DNA of 64,000 bases from Fasciolopsis buskii (lineage: Eukaryota; Platyhelminthes; Trematoda; Plagiorchiida; Fasciolidae), in NCBI GenBank assembly GCA_008360955.1, contig LUCM01008854.1, positions 7,928 to 71,927 of the forward strand, read 5' to 3'. Both the position numbers and the translations under genes were made by a program. Below, in pieces: positions 23,760-38,257 of this stretch (the stretch's first letter is position 1; each line of letters opens with the position of its first letter). The notes below the pieces were generated by a model that was not told the DNA's origin, did no database searches, and saw only the letters and a program-made list of their open reading frames with translations.

Positions 23760-26700
23760 AGTTCGTCCTACAGCCAGTTCTGTTGTGATCTCCCTATTCG
23801 GTTCCGAGAATTCAGTGAACCACTTTACCAGAGCAAGACCTTGCGAAATTTCTGTTTCATGAAATTCTGACGAGTTACCTAGTTACAAGTTATGAATGAT
23901 TGCATTTTACTCCAAATTGCTATTTGCTGTTGGTGAAATTGGATTATCTGTCACTTGATATAACTTCAAAACCTTAAGTGAAACGTTGCAATTTACCGGA
24001 ATGCACATCTTCCAAAATGAATCAATTGTATCATGATAACATTAGCCCAGAGACACACAGTTACCTTAAGACCAACCCCAGTGAGCTCCTCAGCAAAGGT
24101 ATTTCCATGAATGAAAAGGTACTTGGCTATGTTGGCCAACATCTAGCTTGGTACGAATAACTGCAAATTCTGAAAAGTATTACTTTTGTTATGCATTTTC
24201 TCGCGTACAATATCAATCTGTTAAACGCTAGAACTAATCCAAAACCAGTACTCAAAGTTTGTGCACCCAACACCGGCATGTCGTGATAAAAATTTTAATA
24301 AGGAAATTATGGACTTTGCGCACTCATTCAAGTTTGTATGGGGTAATTAAAACCAGAAAAATGGACTCTTCCGTTTATTTACTAACAGTTCCTTAGTCTG
24401 ATTGTTGTATCTCATAAACATCACCGTACTACAAAGCCAAGGCGTAGTTTCCAGTAATTGGTTTGGCCGTGTGAAAAACTGTAAATTATTGGATTCACAA
24501 AACCCTATATATTCAATGATCACTGCTCAAATGATAATCTGCATGCATGTTTATCTATTTCATCTTCTTTCTTAATCATTGTATTCAACAGTCAAACACG
24601 GCTGCTAGACGCTATCAGATCAAGGCAGAATCAAAAGTCAGTTTACAGACCGCGTAACATTCTGTCCCGCTCTGCCCAGAATAAGTTTGTTGATATTCTT
24701 TTTTCTTACTGGTATTACTATTACGAATATCATGTTCAAACTATTTCAGTGACATAGTAACAAGCTACTCATATTCCTACTGATATTTTCAGATAAGAAA
24801 AATAGTATTGTTTGTCCATTCAGCATCTGACTACTGTGCAGCCCAACCACAGTCAGAAACCAAAAAAGTACTGTTGACCAGACCGGCGGTGGTCAAATGG
24901 ACAGGTCTTTGACATTCTGAACTAGACCTCACGAGTTCTTGAATATGTTATACACTGTCATTTTGATAAAGAAGGAAACTAAAAGATGAGGGAAAATCAA
25001 TATTTTTTTCCGACCGTTCGGTCTACGGTCTCATAATTTGTTCACAATCTCCCTCAGATTAATCGAAAATAAAGTGCTCTTATGTTCAATCATCATCACC
25101 AGGCAATCCGGAATATTGCACAGAGGAGATTATTGACGATTCTCTACTGAGGAATATGCGGGTCCTAGTTTTACTATGACGTTCTCCAAGTTGAATAGGG
25201 TAAAGCTGTACTTCAGTCAGCTTACCACGGTTTTTGAGTGTTCCTCTGGAATTGTTAAATGTCTGTTCATTCCGTGCCTCTCTAAATTCATTAGCCTTAG
25301 GGGAATTCTTATCGTAAACTTATAGATTTCAAGATGGTGTACATTCCATTATTGCTTTCCGCTACTCATTTGTACCGTTTCTAGTTCCCCTCCTGGACGA
25401 ACAAAAGCGTGTGAGTTCTAGTTGCGTTAACCGAGCTAACAAGTATTCACTTTTATTGTTTGGTTTAATTTATATCAGTGCTTCTAGCACAAGTGAGGAT
25501 CCTGTGTTATACAAAGACGCAATTTCTGTTAGACTAAAAGTCATTGTTTTTAAAGGTACCCACTGACTGCCTTCCGTATTGTCTAAAAGCTAATGACATG
25601 ACACACGAACTGCTCACATCTTCAAATTAGGCAAAATCTCGTCTTCGTATCCATTCTCTTCACAACAATCCTTGCTTTGATGCACCCATAAGTGATTTCT
25701 TTTCATGGCTTTGCCCCAGGCCTTCCATTTTTCATGTAACGAAGCTGTTTGTTGGAACCCTGTATGTCATCTTCAACTTCACTATTATCACGGTCCCGAA
25801 ATTAGTGGTATAGTTTCCTCATCAAAACCCAAGCTACTGAGAATGGCAGAATAGTTTGCATAAAAGCTGCTTTTAAGTCCAGAACAAAGAAAACCATTTC
25901 TTTTGTTCTTCACAGGGATTAAGCGTTTAAATGTCTCTGCCAGAAAGTTTTGGCAAACCATGAATTCTAATCTCCTTCGGAAAGTTTAAGAATTTTGCTT
26001 GGACAGAAGATCAAACAAAAATACGATGAGGTCGACCTGACCACCTTAGAGTTTTGTTTATTCATCCATGCAAACTGGAATTATAGAAAATTCCAGACGG
26101 ACAAATTTTGGGTGGAAATACTTCATTGCAGTTCAATTTGCCAACTCTTCAGATGAACAGACATAGACAATAAAAAGGTGCACGTACAAATAGATACACA
26201 GAGTTCCACAGAAGCCAAGTATCTATTCACAAAAATGCGCACTCACACTTAACAAAGTGCTTACTGACATGTGCATAGAATCATGCGAAAACCAATTCTC
26301 CCCTAAATGGGAAGCATAATCGAGCGAACTAAGAGTGTGCAAAAAGCTTACATTAACCAACTTAATAAGTAACAGGAAATCTGTGCACGTATTAGCTTTT
26401 CATTAGATGTTCAGTCATATTTACGGTAGGATAAGTGAAAGCATTTCCGTCGCCCAACAACGGAGAACGTTGAAAATGGGAAATTTGGCATCGATAATGG
26501 CGTGCTGTTTGATGGAACCGACAGTAGACTGTTGGAGCAACTGAGTCAAACGTAATATTCATGCAGAAGATATAGACTAGATTGTTCTGAATAATTATAT
26601 ATGTTTATATCAACTGCTCATGTGTATTCAACTGACCTCTTGATAAGCACGCTAATGCAGTGACTTTTGCGGTTCCTAATAACATGCTTGTCATATGATC

Positions 26701-27600
26701 TAGTTTAGTCAAGCACACGAAACAAACAAGTTCATTGAGCCACCTAAAAACTGCTCGATGCTTTAGTTCATCCACTGACCGATAGTCCCGCGTCGAATTC
26801 GTTGTCTACCAGCAGAATTAAGCGAATGTGATGTTCATCTCATTGGATAAAACGCCATTTTCTTGGAATCTACCCCTCTCCGCGTTCCTTTCAGAATTTG
26901 ATGTCTTTCGATAATAGGTATTGAGATATGGAAAATGTGAAGCGAACTCAAATCTATTGGTCAAGACGCTGGTACCCAATCAGTGAAAACCTTGCCAGAA
27001 TTAGGCTGAACAGAACCAACTTCTCTCATATCCTTTTAGGCAAACCTGCCATCACCTACCGGTTTGGATTATTCTCATTGAGTTACGGTGGCTAATTAGA
27101 AGTCAGCATCGAGAGTGCACAAAACGTGTACTTATCCTTCATATTACTGTGTGATCGGTGTTACTCTGTAGCCAATTAGCTACCGAGTTACTGACTTGTC
27201 AGAGGGACAGTTGGACACCGGAACAGATGGTAAACTGGTTCTAAACTGTCAGTTGCTACTGTTAGCTCTGAGTCAAACGGACGATCACTGTTTCATATGT
27301 TGTGAACTCCGTACGTTGGTTTCCGAAATGCATTCGTGAATCACTGACAGCACGTGAACCTGATTCATGAAGTCACCTTTGTGCAAAATATTTTTCTTGA
27401 TTGACTGAACTGAATAAAATCAGGAGAGTATTCCAGCACAGGGGTAACTAGCTAAGAGGATTTAGGGAAAGGTGCGCTAATTCTATTGTTAAAACCAAAC
27501 TCCTTTTCAGTTTACACAAGATTAATATCCAAAACTAGCCTGTGAGGCAATTATCTTTTTGTCTTTTTTCTAACCACCGAGGAGTGCAGATACAGGTTTC
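23760..27600. other. No gene recognised
   Basis: Long AT-rich stretch with almost no ORF over 60 codons (23978-24160 + is the only one). It is consistent with intron or intergenic DNA. No transposon protein motif was seen. Confidence 0.5.
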
Positions 27601-27606
27601 AAAAGT

Positions 27607-27607
<1 letters not shown>

Positions 27608-27685
<78 letters not shown>

Positions 27686-27752
27686 GTCTATCTATCTAAT
27701 ACCCGTCCTTAAAGCGATCTATCTATTTATCTCTCCGTCTATCTGTCTATTT
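27608..27752. repeat. (CTAT)n microsatellite
   Basis: A perfect CTAT tetranucleotide array runs for 78 bases (27608-27685, about 19.5 units). It continues with one G interruption to 27698, then as scattered degenerate copies to about 27752. Length polymorphism or assembly error is likely here. Confidence 0.98.
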
Positions 27753-27759
27753 GCTAATC

Positions 27760-30700
27760 AGTCAAACTGTATACCTTAAAATAATTAGGTCAGTTCAGAC
27801 AGCAGGGTTGTTTTCCGCAAAAATGATTCACATTTTAGCATACTTTTGGGAGCTAGTCGTAAAGTTCGTTTTGGGTTCCATAAATGCTGGATAATTTAGG
27901 GAAGGATAGTAGACTCTTTCCAACGGGGAAAACTTTCAAAAGCTCTCATCAAGGTTGCCTTTTGATTAGATAAACCAACCCGCGACCAAACAGCAAAGTT
28001 GGTTGAAATGAGGTTTCCAGTCCTGTTTGCAACAAATCATATTGTAAATTTTTACAGATTTTCCATTTCGAATCATTACCGCCTCCACGGGATACTGTAC
28101 CCACGGGAAATCCTTACCCAACACCCTGAGACAAAATTAGTGACAAGATATTATGATCGGCCAAATTCACTGTGTGGACAGAAATTCTTAGTGATTAAAT
28201 TCAATCAGTTTTGAAAGTCCGAAGTAGAATGTATGAGATTTACAATGCCAATCGCAAAACAACAGTGAAATTTAGTGTTCCTTTCAGGTAGTGTGCAAAC
28301 GGACAGTAAAATGTGTAGCCAACACTGGGTGACAAAGTTTTGCACAAACCTTTCATTCGGCAAACCAGTTGGCTGATGTGTTCTTGTTTATTTTGCGCAT
28401 AGTTATGGACCGGAAGAAGAACGCTTTTGCTATCGTTTGAGTAATTGTTTTGACAAACTAAACTGCCTATGATTGATTGAATTCGGTGAGCGGTTGTTAC
28501 AAAGTATGGGTGGAACAATCTACGGTGCAGTAAGGATAACCGACCAATGGCACAAATCATAAACACCATGCACGATTATCTCATTCTTGTTGGTAATGGC
28601 ACTTCCGTAATGCAGTACGATGGTGACCTGGAAAGGACGATTACGTCTCCACAGTCGTAGTGATTAGCCCATCCGTGTATACGTCACAAAAGTTTGTCGG
28701 ACATCAAAATCAGGCAGCGGTTGTCATTATTTTGCTTGTTCATAAGTTTACTGAAATTTCTGTTAACTTCTGCATGAGGGGAGAAACTTCCATGGGGAAC
28801 TGTGAAGTGATAAATAGTAAAATTAGAAACAATGACGGCTGAAGAGGGAGATCTGAGATTTTATATCTGATGGCGTTTTGATTTTTAATCATACATGTCT
28901 GGCGTCCGCTTCCCAAAAAATAAAATAATGCAAAAAATATAAGAAATAACAAATTTACTGAACTTACTGACAAAGTGTTTTCGATGCATACTTCGAAGCT
29001 TCCTCTTGTTTGCTTGTCCGTGTGTATGTGTACATGATGCCAGTCTTGACCACTTCGACCATTTTGTATCCCAGTTTAGTTAAGTAAATCGTTGTTCTAG
29101 TATTGTATCCTGTCCAGTTGTCAAATTTGACTAAATTTAAAGAAAGACCGGAAACGTCAGCATAGTTTCTTCTTACGCACCCGAATATCCTTTAAGGAAA
29201 TGAAGATTTTTTCCAATTCTCAGGAAGGGAACTTTCCGGACAGAAAGATTTGTATAAGAATCGTCGATCATCATTCTTCCTATGGTCTGGGTCGTAACAA
29301 ATGGGAAATATTATAACAAATTTCGTTAAAGATAGCCTTTACATGCAAGAGGCTTGCTATCAATAAACCCACAAACTAACTAAATTTTGCATGCATTTGC
29401 GTCAAAATCTATTAGAAGAACCTTTATTGTAGCAAAACGATCGGTACATCCAAAACGGAGGCAGATTTCATTAAATTTGGGAATGCAAAAATCCAAATGG
29501 CTCCCACTCATACAGTCAATATCGACCCAGTTTGAGGCTATAGTAATTTTAAAAGCTTCATTTACTTAGGCTGCATTTGGGAAAGTCATCACTCATGGTA
29601 GTCGGTCGTGGATGGCAGTGTGACCATGTCAAGTCAAAAGACAAAAGCACAGTGTTAGATAGCTGTGATCATAAACCGACTGTTTTTAACCAACTCGCAT
29701 GTATTTACTGCGCGTACGAACTGCATCTTGGACGGCTTAAGCGTGCATAGTACAAATCAATACTAGTAAGGTTGAAACATGTGTTCAGTCAACTTTTAGA
29801 ATCAATGCACTTGGACTAATATGATCCGATTTTGGTTGATACATTGTACTAAACAGTGAAAAGAGAAGAAACTTTCAACGATCATAAACCAGAAGGACAC
29901 TAGAAAACGGAAAATATTTCTGATGAAAGAACGCTGCGGTTTCTTTTCACATTCGTCAACGCTTCCAAATGTTACACTGAGAAAACTCGTGGATCTGAGC
30001 CAGTTAACAAAACTTGAAATAGTGAAAACCGTCCCCCGGTTAGGGTTTTTCTACCCTATAGCTGTATCAGAGACCAATCACCATGATTCTTTTAGCATCT
30101 GTATCTGCCTTCATGAAAATCCTATGCCGAGACAGTCTGTCTGCTCACTTGTGCGACACAAGTTCACAAATACTTCCATTCTGTTCTCTGGTTCGATTTC
30201 TAATGACATTTGTGTATTATCGTCACGAAATTAATTACATCATTTTTGGTTAGAAATCGGAGCTGACTGAGTACGGTAGGACCTTCAAGTAGAATAATGA
30301 TGTCTATAAAGAACTCAAAAAAACCGAAAACCAAAATAACAAATTACTCAGGAAAAGATATAAATCACAATAACTACTAATGCGTGATGGTCTGCAGTTT
30401 CGGCATACATTGTGTTTACTTAGGATGACCAACCAAGAATCATCCAGATTCTTTACTAAATTATTGTGCACCAATAAGCTCATTGCTATTAGTTGATCTT
30501 ACTTTACTAGGTTAAACTTAACTACATCCTTTGCAAAACTTTCGTTTTGTGATCGGTTGAACTTAATTCAAAAGCGTTCTGTTTTTATGCAAATAAATAG
30601 GGTAAATATTTGTTTATTATGAGATGTGCAACGCTAAATTTGAGCACATCACTATTCCTTGAGGAACTGTAGTGGCGAGTTTACCAATTAGACAGTGTCT

Positions 30701-33050
30701 AGTCGCTTTTAAAAGAAATAGATATTTGGGTGAGAATCTCACATCCCTGTCAATAATTAGGATTCGGAACATCGGTAATCCTTGCCGCTATTTGTAAATG
30801 TCAAACTTTGAGCCAGAAACCGGTGTAATCAACATAATTTGCGGTTTATTTCTTTCAGCCAATCATATGATTCTATGGTCACCAAGTGCTGGGCATGAAA
30901 CATTTCATTCTGTCATCTTTGTTAAACTTTACTGTCTGATGATGTTTTCATTTTCGAAGCTAATGACAAATCCGTTATACTAGTGGATAATCTGGTATTG
31001 TTTTTTTTCTGTAGAGAACAGAATGTCTTTTTAATTTTGACCGAAAAGTCTCAGCCCACAGTGGCGAGCATGGCTGTTTAGACCAAACCTTTTTTTCTCT
31101 ATGCGATTTTACATTTGGTTTTGGTGAGAACAAACGGGAAAATACCGCTGAGTTTTATTTGTTCCTTTTATAATTCTCATTACTTGGGACCACGATAAAT
31201 GGCAAAAAGATTTTTAATTTTATTTAAAGACATAACGGAAGTAAGCTGATCTGTTCGTCGCTTTTCCACGCGCATAGCAGCATTCCCTCACTCGTTATGA
31301 TGGTTGGATCACGAACATCACTCTTGTTGAATTTGTGTACTGATTTCACATGCGTTTGAAATGTTTGTTCTGTGTGTTATTATCGCTGTTAGACTTTGTG
31401 AATATGATACTGAATTGATAGTGGCCGGAATGTACCATCCGATTTGTTGAACTAGGCCCTACATGACACATTTTTCGGACAGACATTTCATGGTCTTCGA
31501 TTGTCAGTTTTTGTTCACGATTTCATTTTATCAAGTTCTGAGAGAGAATTTTTCGGACGAATTCGACTACTGATGCATTAGTTGTGTCACCTCGTATTTA
31601 TACGAGAAACGGAGCAGCTAGAGTTAGCCAAGTACGCTGAGACATTCTTCGGGGCAATACTTCGAGAATTGTCGTAAGAGTTTTCCACGGTAAAAGATCA
31701 GATTTTGCAGCTTTTTCGCTTAATTACAATCCGATGGAATTGACCACCAGTTATTCTTACTACTGAAGAGGCTGAACTCAGAGAAATTTGCAAAATTTAG
31801 ACTTAGGTTTTGGAAAATACTGAGCAAGTGATTTATCCAGTGCAGTTTAATATACAAGAATAAATCATGGAGTGATTCGCAGCGATTACAATGTTTTTCG
31901 ACAGAACCAAAGGACCTTATTGGTAAGAAATCCATACATGTTGCTGAACCGATTTCTTCATGGAAAATCTGGCTAAAAATGATTATTTTTAACCGACAAA
32001 GATGACGTTTTTCTTCACCATTCCTTAGCTACACAAGGACTAGCTTACCTTTTACACTTCACCTGGTCAGTATACTTTTATGCCTTGGCATCTGCAATTT
32101 TAACAAGTGAAACGATATGAGCAATAGATCACATTTTGCCTACCAGAAAAATACTGAATACTCCTAATTGCATTTTCTTACACTTTGTCCTGCTATATGA
32201 CAAGCTATTTTAAATTACTTATTTACTAAGCTCTACGTTTCCAGTGGCAGCAATAATATGCCAAACTTCCCGGTCACCGTGGGTGATCTTTTCCAGTGCA
32301 CCAATATATCAATCATCAATTATGCTTTTTGATAAATACGTACTTTTGTAAAACATCATGGTTCACCCCTGACATCACTCGGATGAGATATCATAAAGAT
32401 GGGGTCACATAAAGTGTATGCTGACAGTTGAGTTTCCTATCCCATCCCCTTACAATAAGAAGCACTTGGAACGCAGTAGTGTTGTTCTAAACAACACTGA
32501 AATGCCTGAGAAGGTCCCTTGAAAGGAATGTCCACTGACATTCTAGTAAAAAATAAGACTATGTAGAAATTTTATTGTTAAACACAAGAGCTAAACTAAG
32601 TATTTGTCAAACTGGTTTTCCTTCTGGTCAAGAGTTTTCATGACAGGTCGTGTGAGCAAATGAAACTGAGATAGAAGCTCTTTAAGGTTGTTCTCAAGCA
32701 AAGTACGTCTCACTTTCTAACAGCAATTGCATGACTGATTTTTGCTGACAACTGAGCTGCTCTGAATGAAACCAGTCAGGAATGAAGTTTTGCACATCAC
32801 GCGCTCTTACTTTTGCAACATGACAGGTGGGGAGTGAGCAATTTTACAACTGAACGTCATCATTTTCGTTTTAAATTATTATTCTGTACCCCCCCCCAAA
32901 GCACTTCAGGCAATGTAATTTAAAATATTTATGTTGGCTTAATGCTAAACTTTTAGTCAGGGCGGTCCCAATTTCCGGAACGGGAGGTTGTTCTGCAAGG
33001 TAATTGTCAGTTGGCCAGTCAGAAAATACAACTAAATAATACTTCGAAAT
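27760..33050. other. No gene recognised
   Basis: AT-rich with scattered ORFs of 60-109 codons (28240-28569 - and 29923-30234 + are the longest). Their composition is mildly protein-like, but I cannot tie them to splice sites or families. Confidence 0.4.
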
Positions 33051-33104
33051 TTTTCTTTTCAAAATATCTCCCAAAATGCTTCTTCCTTCTTTTAATATTG
33101 TCAG

Positions 33105-33261
33105 AATCGCTCACAGGATATCCATCACAGCTAGTGACAATCATTCTCTGGGCCAGTTTGCTTTAGGTTACCGGGCATCTGAATCCAAGTACAGGATCAA
33201 AGAAGTCGGCATTGCTTTAGCTCGGCAGTCCCTGAGAGTCAAGACCATGTGTCTTCTTTGA
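33105..33261 (+). CDS. Possible coding exon, unidentified
   Basis: A strong acceptor (CTTCTTCCTTCTTTTAATAT then TGTCAG) is followed by an open frame reading IAHRISITASDNHSLGQFAL, then GYRASESKYRIKEVGIALAR, to a stop at 33259-33261. The segment is richer in GC than its surroundings. A GT donor after SESK is possible. It could be an exon of the plus-strand candidate gene ending at 38.44 kb, or part of an unrecognised repeat. Confidence 0.25.
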
Positions 33262-34239
33262 TCTTCACCAACGTGTGTTGGTAATGGCTCTTTAAACGAC
33301 CAAGCATTGTTTACCGGACCACTTTCTGTCACTTTTCTAATAAGTCGAACTTGATTGCTTGATCAAATGTAAGCTCGATATGGACCTTTATGCTTGCGAT
33401 TCCTCGATGGCACTCTTTTTACCCTCTTGTTCTCCGCAAAACCAGTAATTTGTGTTTGTTCACTGACAAAGGATCAAAAAGAAGCAAGCCACTAGCAATT
33501 TTCTATCGGAGTAAAATGAGCAATGTTAACTTGAAATATCTGCAAATCCGACCGAAATGTCTGTATTTGAGAGGAAAACTGTCGTTGTTATCGCATAACA
33601 GAATATATTTGGTAAAATTAGGCCGTAGTCAGTCAATGTTGGGCTAAAAAGCTGATTTATTCCCAAACTCGTATTTGTTTGCTTTAACTAAGTGGAAGAG
33701 TCTTGTAGCGCCTTACGTCAAGTCTGTGGATAGAAAATCACAACCTCCCGCAGCGTGAAACTGGTGTGCAAAACCAATCAAAGATCGATATCAAGTTAAA
33801 CAGATTTGCTCGTCCGTAGAAAAGCTGTCTACGATTTACCGAGTAGATAAACTAATGCAAGCTGAGCTTACGAACAAATTAGGATTTCATTCGCAGACAG
33901 GTTAACTTGCTCCAAAGTATTCCGTCACATCTAACCAGACCACCTACCCGGTCCTAGATACTCAGGGGGAGTCAGGATAGGTCATATGTCAATCCAGTCC
34001 ATCGCACTATATCGTTCAATAGACAAAGTTCAGTTGTGCAGCAGCAGCCAGTGTGGTGTAATTGTTTATATGTTTGCCCACGTTTTTCACTGATTGCTGT
34101 TACCTCACCAGTTTTCTCCAGAAGAGTGCGTCGACGCTGGTTATAATTGCAAGCTTTTGTATTTTTACAATACCACTCTATCTATGCTTTTCTTGTCACC
34201 CTTTATGGTGTTTGCTCACCTTGCCATCAATTTTTGCAG

Positions 34240-35234
34240 TTGGCCCAATTTGTGACAAGTGCGAAATGTATGCTAATACCAAAACGTTTCATTGGGTTAT
34301 GCCTGTTCGTCGACAATGGGACTGTTGAATTAACCGCAGGGCAACAAATTGAATGCAAACACAAGAAAGGTGAAAATCAAACTATTTTTGCAATGCAGGT
34401 TGGGGAAATTTGCAGGTATGGCGACTGTTCAGGGAGGCCTATCTCCCTCAACTTCTGTCAATTTGATCATTTTCCTAAACAATGGTCAAATGGACACAGT
34501 GACTTCAGTTGGTCCTGGATTGATTGCTCATTCCCTGGGAGGTTTGGGGAGGGGGGTACGTTTTTTTCTCTCAAATTTTACTGGAAAGCAAAAATAGATT
34601 GCTTCATTAAACCATTTTCCGACTTTTGTGATAATATTGCTTGTATTTTGTTCTTCATGTTGGGGAAGTAGCTATTAAAAATTCAAAAACAAGTTAAAAA
34701 GCCAAGCAAAATCACCTACTAGATACCTTATTGGTCCTCTTAAAAGCACTGTGACATGCGAAGCTACTTTAAAGGCAGCAAAGTAACTTTTCTAATTCGC
34801 TGAATCTAATCGATTTATAGTGCAGCCGTTGTTTCTAATTGCCCTATTTCCTAGAAGCCTGCTTTGCATTGAAATAGGTGTCACGGTAAAAGGTGCTCTG
34901 GATCTTAGCTATAGCCCAAAGGTTGACGAATTATTCAAGCAGCTAACAAAATCCAGGTTGGACCAGTTATTGGTGATTTTCGAATTTTTTAATAGACCAG
35001 AGGAATATAAAATAATCAGTCTATCTTTCACAGCTACCTTTCAAAAGTTAATCATGATAATATTGTGCACGAGCAGTGCCCAGTCCGATGATAGATGCCG
35101 TGTTACTCAACCACATTATCAATCAGGGGCTCAACAGTTTGTTAACACAAGAGCAAAGTTTCTACCCCAGCTCAATCATGGATTGAAGCCGAACCAAATG
35201 TTTCATGTTATCCTCACTGACCTTAGAAACGAGG
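34240..35234 (+). CDS. Chain of three phase-compatible candidate exons, unidentified protein
   Basis: Three open pieces can be joined without breaking frame. Piece 34240-34369 has acceptor ATTTTTGCAG and a donor before GTGAAA, and ends with one spare base. A 46-base intron follows. Piece 34416-34555 (acceptor AATTTGCAG) reads GLSPSTSVNLIIFLNNGQMD and GPGLIAHSLGG; its donor is GTACGT, phase 0. After a 270-base intron, a phase-0 piece starts at 34826 and reads on through PKVDELFKQLTKSRLDQLLV and LKPNQMFHVILTDLRNE, up to a possible donor at 35235. Very short introns are known in flukes. No family is recognised, and an ORF of the last piece's length is not beyond chance. Confidence 0.3.
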
Positions 35235-35299
35235 TATTCATAGTAATGAAAACTGTAGCTTTAAAAACGCCTCCGCTAAACTTTACCGTCCGACATTGA

Positions 35300-38240
35300 G
35301 CCACCGGCATGGAAAGAAACGCGGGCATATCTCTTCCAATTTTTAAAAGTATTATTTCCAGTACTTACATTATTGTAAGATAGGTCCAAATCAAGTTCTA
35401 GAGTACCTTTTGAGATTGATTTCTCGCTCAATCCCTTGGTGTACAACTACCCCAAGTCAGTATACGTTCAGGGTAGCTTTAGGTTCAAATGACGCTCTGC
35501 ATTAGCAAATAAAATTGACTTGTTATTACCTTAGAAAGTTTCAGTTTGCGAGGATCTGTCGTTTATGTTCTATAACTGATCCGTTTTGATAGACAAAACT
35601 TTTATTATTGCATGCTTTTCTTTTCGTTTGATTGACATAAATTTATTATCAACTTATAACGGAACTAAATCCAGTGATTACCTTTGTTTTTGATGTTACC
35701 TTATCACAATATTTTTCATCTTCTTGGTTTAGGTTTGCGAAAATAGATTTTCTATCTAGGCGGTCTGACCCTCCTTTTTTGTACAAAAATATAAACTGGT
35801 ACAATTGTTTTAAACCAGTGTTCCTTACGTCCCCTCATTTTACTAAAAGTCAGGTTGCACAGTTCAACAGTCGTTTACCATGCTAATCAGTAGAATATAT
35901 GAAAGCAAACCGCTTTCTATATTTTACGCATATCCGAGGTCAAACGATAAACTAAGTCTTTGCTTGTGAAACCTTTAGTCGATACGCCAAGTAAGAATGA
36001 GCGATTATAAACTGAACAAATCAGAGTACACACAGTCCAACGATCACTTGCAAAATGATCACTGGCGTTTAGTTATACAAAAGCTGGTGAAGGAAGAAAG
36101 TAGTATAACAGTAACGCAGGCTCCATTTCGGAGACTGACATTCTTTCCTGAGAACCTTGAAAGGGAGATGTCCAACGTGTGCTAGTTTGCTTCAAATTGG
36201 CGTTTCATTTCGATCAGAGCTATTGTGCTCTGACGTCAGCTCTTAAGAAGTGTTGAGTTGATTCGAACATAAAGGTTATTTCATCATGGCTTTATCCGAA
36301 CAAAAAGGTGGAAGCCACTGTCGTATTCCTGCACTGTGTGCTCTGATAAGTGAACTACGGGTGCCGCAGAAAGGCATTAAGACATCCATGTTTAAGGCCC
36401 ACTGACCTCGCGATCTGCTTACGTAAGATCTAAAGTTTAACTTATGGCAGTTCCTCTGCTAGAGCCGGATTTTTCTAGAATCTATCGGCGACCGGTTTGC
36501 ATGGGCTTGAATCCAGCAGAAGTAGAAGTCTTTTCACACCTGAATGTGTTCAAGGGTTTTCACGCCTTTCAAATTAAATTTCGGTTTGTATTCTTGCAGT
36601 GACTCGTGATGCTCTACGTTGAACCATAACATAAACCGCCGAAATGTATTACACTTTTACGCGTTTGCGGATGGTTGCCAATTAGTGACTAGTTTGGCCT
36701 CTGAACATAAATATTCCCCTTTGTTTATTCACCCCACCCTTGATCACCATCTTAACTAACGGTCTACCTTCAGCCACGCCAGACCTACTCTTTCACACCG
36801 TTGCGTCTGAAGTAAAGCAAACGATGAATGGGCTGCAAGTTTTGCGAAAATTTCTTGAGATAAGGTTTTGTTATCGATAGTGCGGATACTGCCGCCCCGT
36901 ATGCACACCCGGTACCCTCCGATGCAATAATTGTCATACTTTCTCATTCCGATGTTAGCACCAGGACCTCCCTAAATGAATAAGTGTGCACTGGTAGAAA
37001 TTAGCCTTGCCCAGCCGATGACATTATTCCCAAGAATAACCGTGTTCCTTAATGGACTCCGCCATTCACGCTCGTAACAGTACAAAGTGGACACGACTTT
37101 ATTCACCAGCACCCCCTAAATTCCGGAATATATCAGTAGGATTACGACGTGATGAATCGGAGAACAATACTAATTAATCGGTTCGGTGAAATTTGAACAC
37201 GGTCATCTGAATAACTAGCTTGCACATCACCGTCGTGTGACACAATTCCCAGCCCCAATATATTTTTCCTTGTCTCTTAAACTCCTTGCAAAGCTTTTAT
37301 TTTTTTGATTTCTTAAATTTGTAAAGATTATTATTTCTTTTAATTCAATCACAAAATTTTGATAGTGGACTAAAATTGGCGTAAAAATCAAGGTTTCTCT
37401 GCAACGGCGGCAGATGAGCAGAAACAACAAGTTTCCACAGGGCTTATCGTCAGCTTTTCTCTGTTACTGACTGCACAAATTCGAGATCAACTGTTTATGA
37501 ATGCCAATTAAGTTACCGAAACATTTTCCGGTGAGCAACAAGTTTTAATCTTAAAGCGCTTCAAAAATGAGTGCTAAATTTGATGTTTAAATAGTACATG
37601 TTAGGTCACCGGCAGGGTCGACATCACACATACTGAATAGGTCCACTTTGATGATGATAAACCACTCTTCAAATTATTTTCTAAGTCTAATGCTGGGTCT
37701 GGGAGCCAACGGCACTGTTCACAGCAACTGTGTTCATCTTACTCGCATTGTCCGAACCCTGGCCATCTGAATTTGGTCAGTCATTTGGAATTTGACTGGT
37801 TCCCCACACCTTGTATGAAATGTTCGCGCATGTTCCAACTTTCACATTTTCAGGTTCGGTGTCTTACGTACGGTTTTCTCTACTGGCCCATATGCGGGTA
37901 TTTTGCGCCCTTCTTGTGTTTCAGCAAATCAACGCATAAAATTTTCTAGTTCGGTCACAGCCACAAACATTCATCAGCATCCAATGAGCGGACTGCATTT
38001 CGTATTGAGGTGAATGCTGCGGTAAAATACGTGAAGTACAACGGCTCTTCGACTTTATCACATTTTTTATTTTTTTCATCTGCCCCTGCTTTTTGAGATA
38101 CAAAAAATAAAATGATTATTGCTGTTCCTCTCTTTTCTTTATCTACCTGTATGTCAATTTCTTTTGTTTGTTTTTATCTTCATACGTCAAAATACGTGGA
38201 CTAGCAGCATTTAGTATTCCGTCGTTTGATGGCAAAATAT
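35300..38240. other. No gene recognised; possible introns
   Basis: Contains two mildly protein-like ORFs that start with real ATGs: 35997-36185 (+, starting SDYKLNKSEY) and 36756-36947 (-, containing RVCIRGGSIRTIDNKTLSQE). Neither has convincing splice signals. Otherwise there are short ORFs only. Confidence 0.35.
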
Positions 38241-38257
38241 GAATAGTTTATTTTCAG

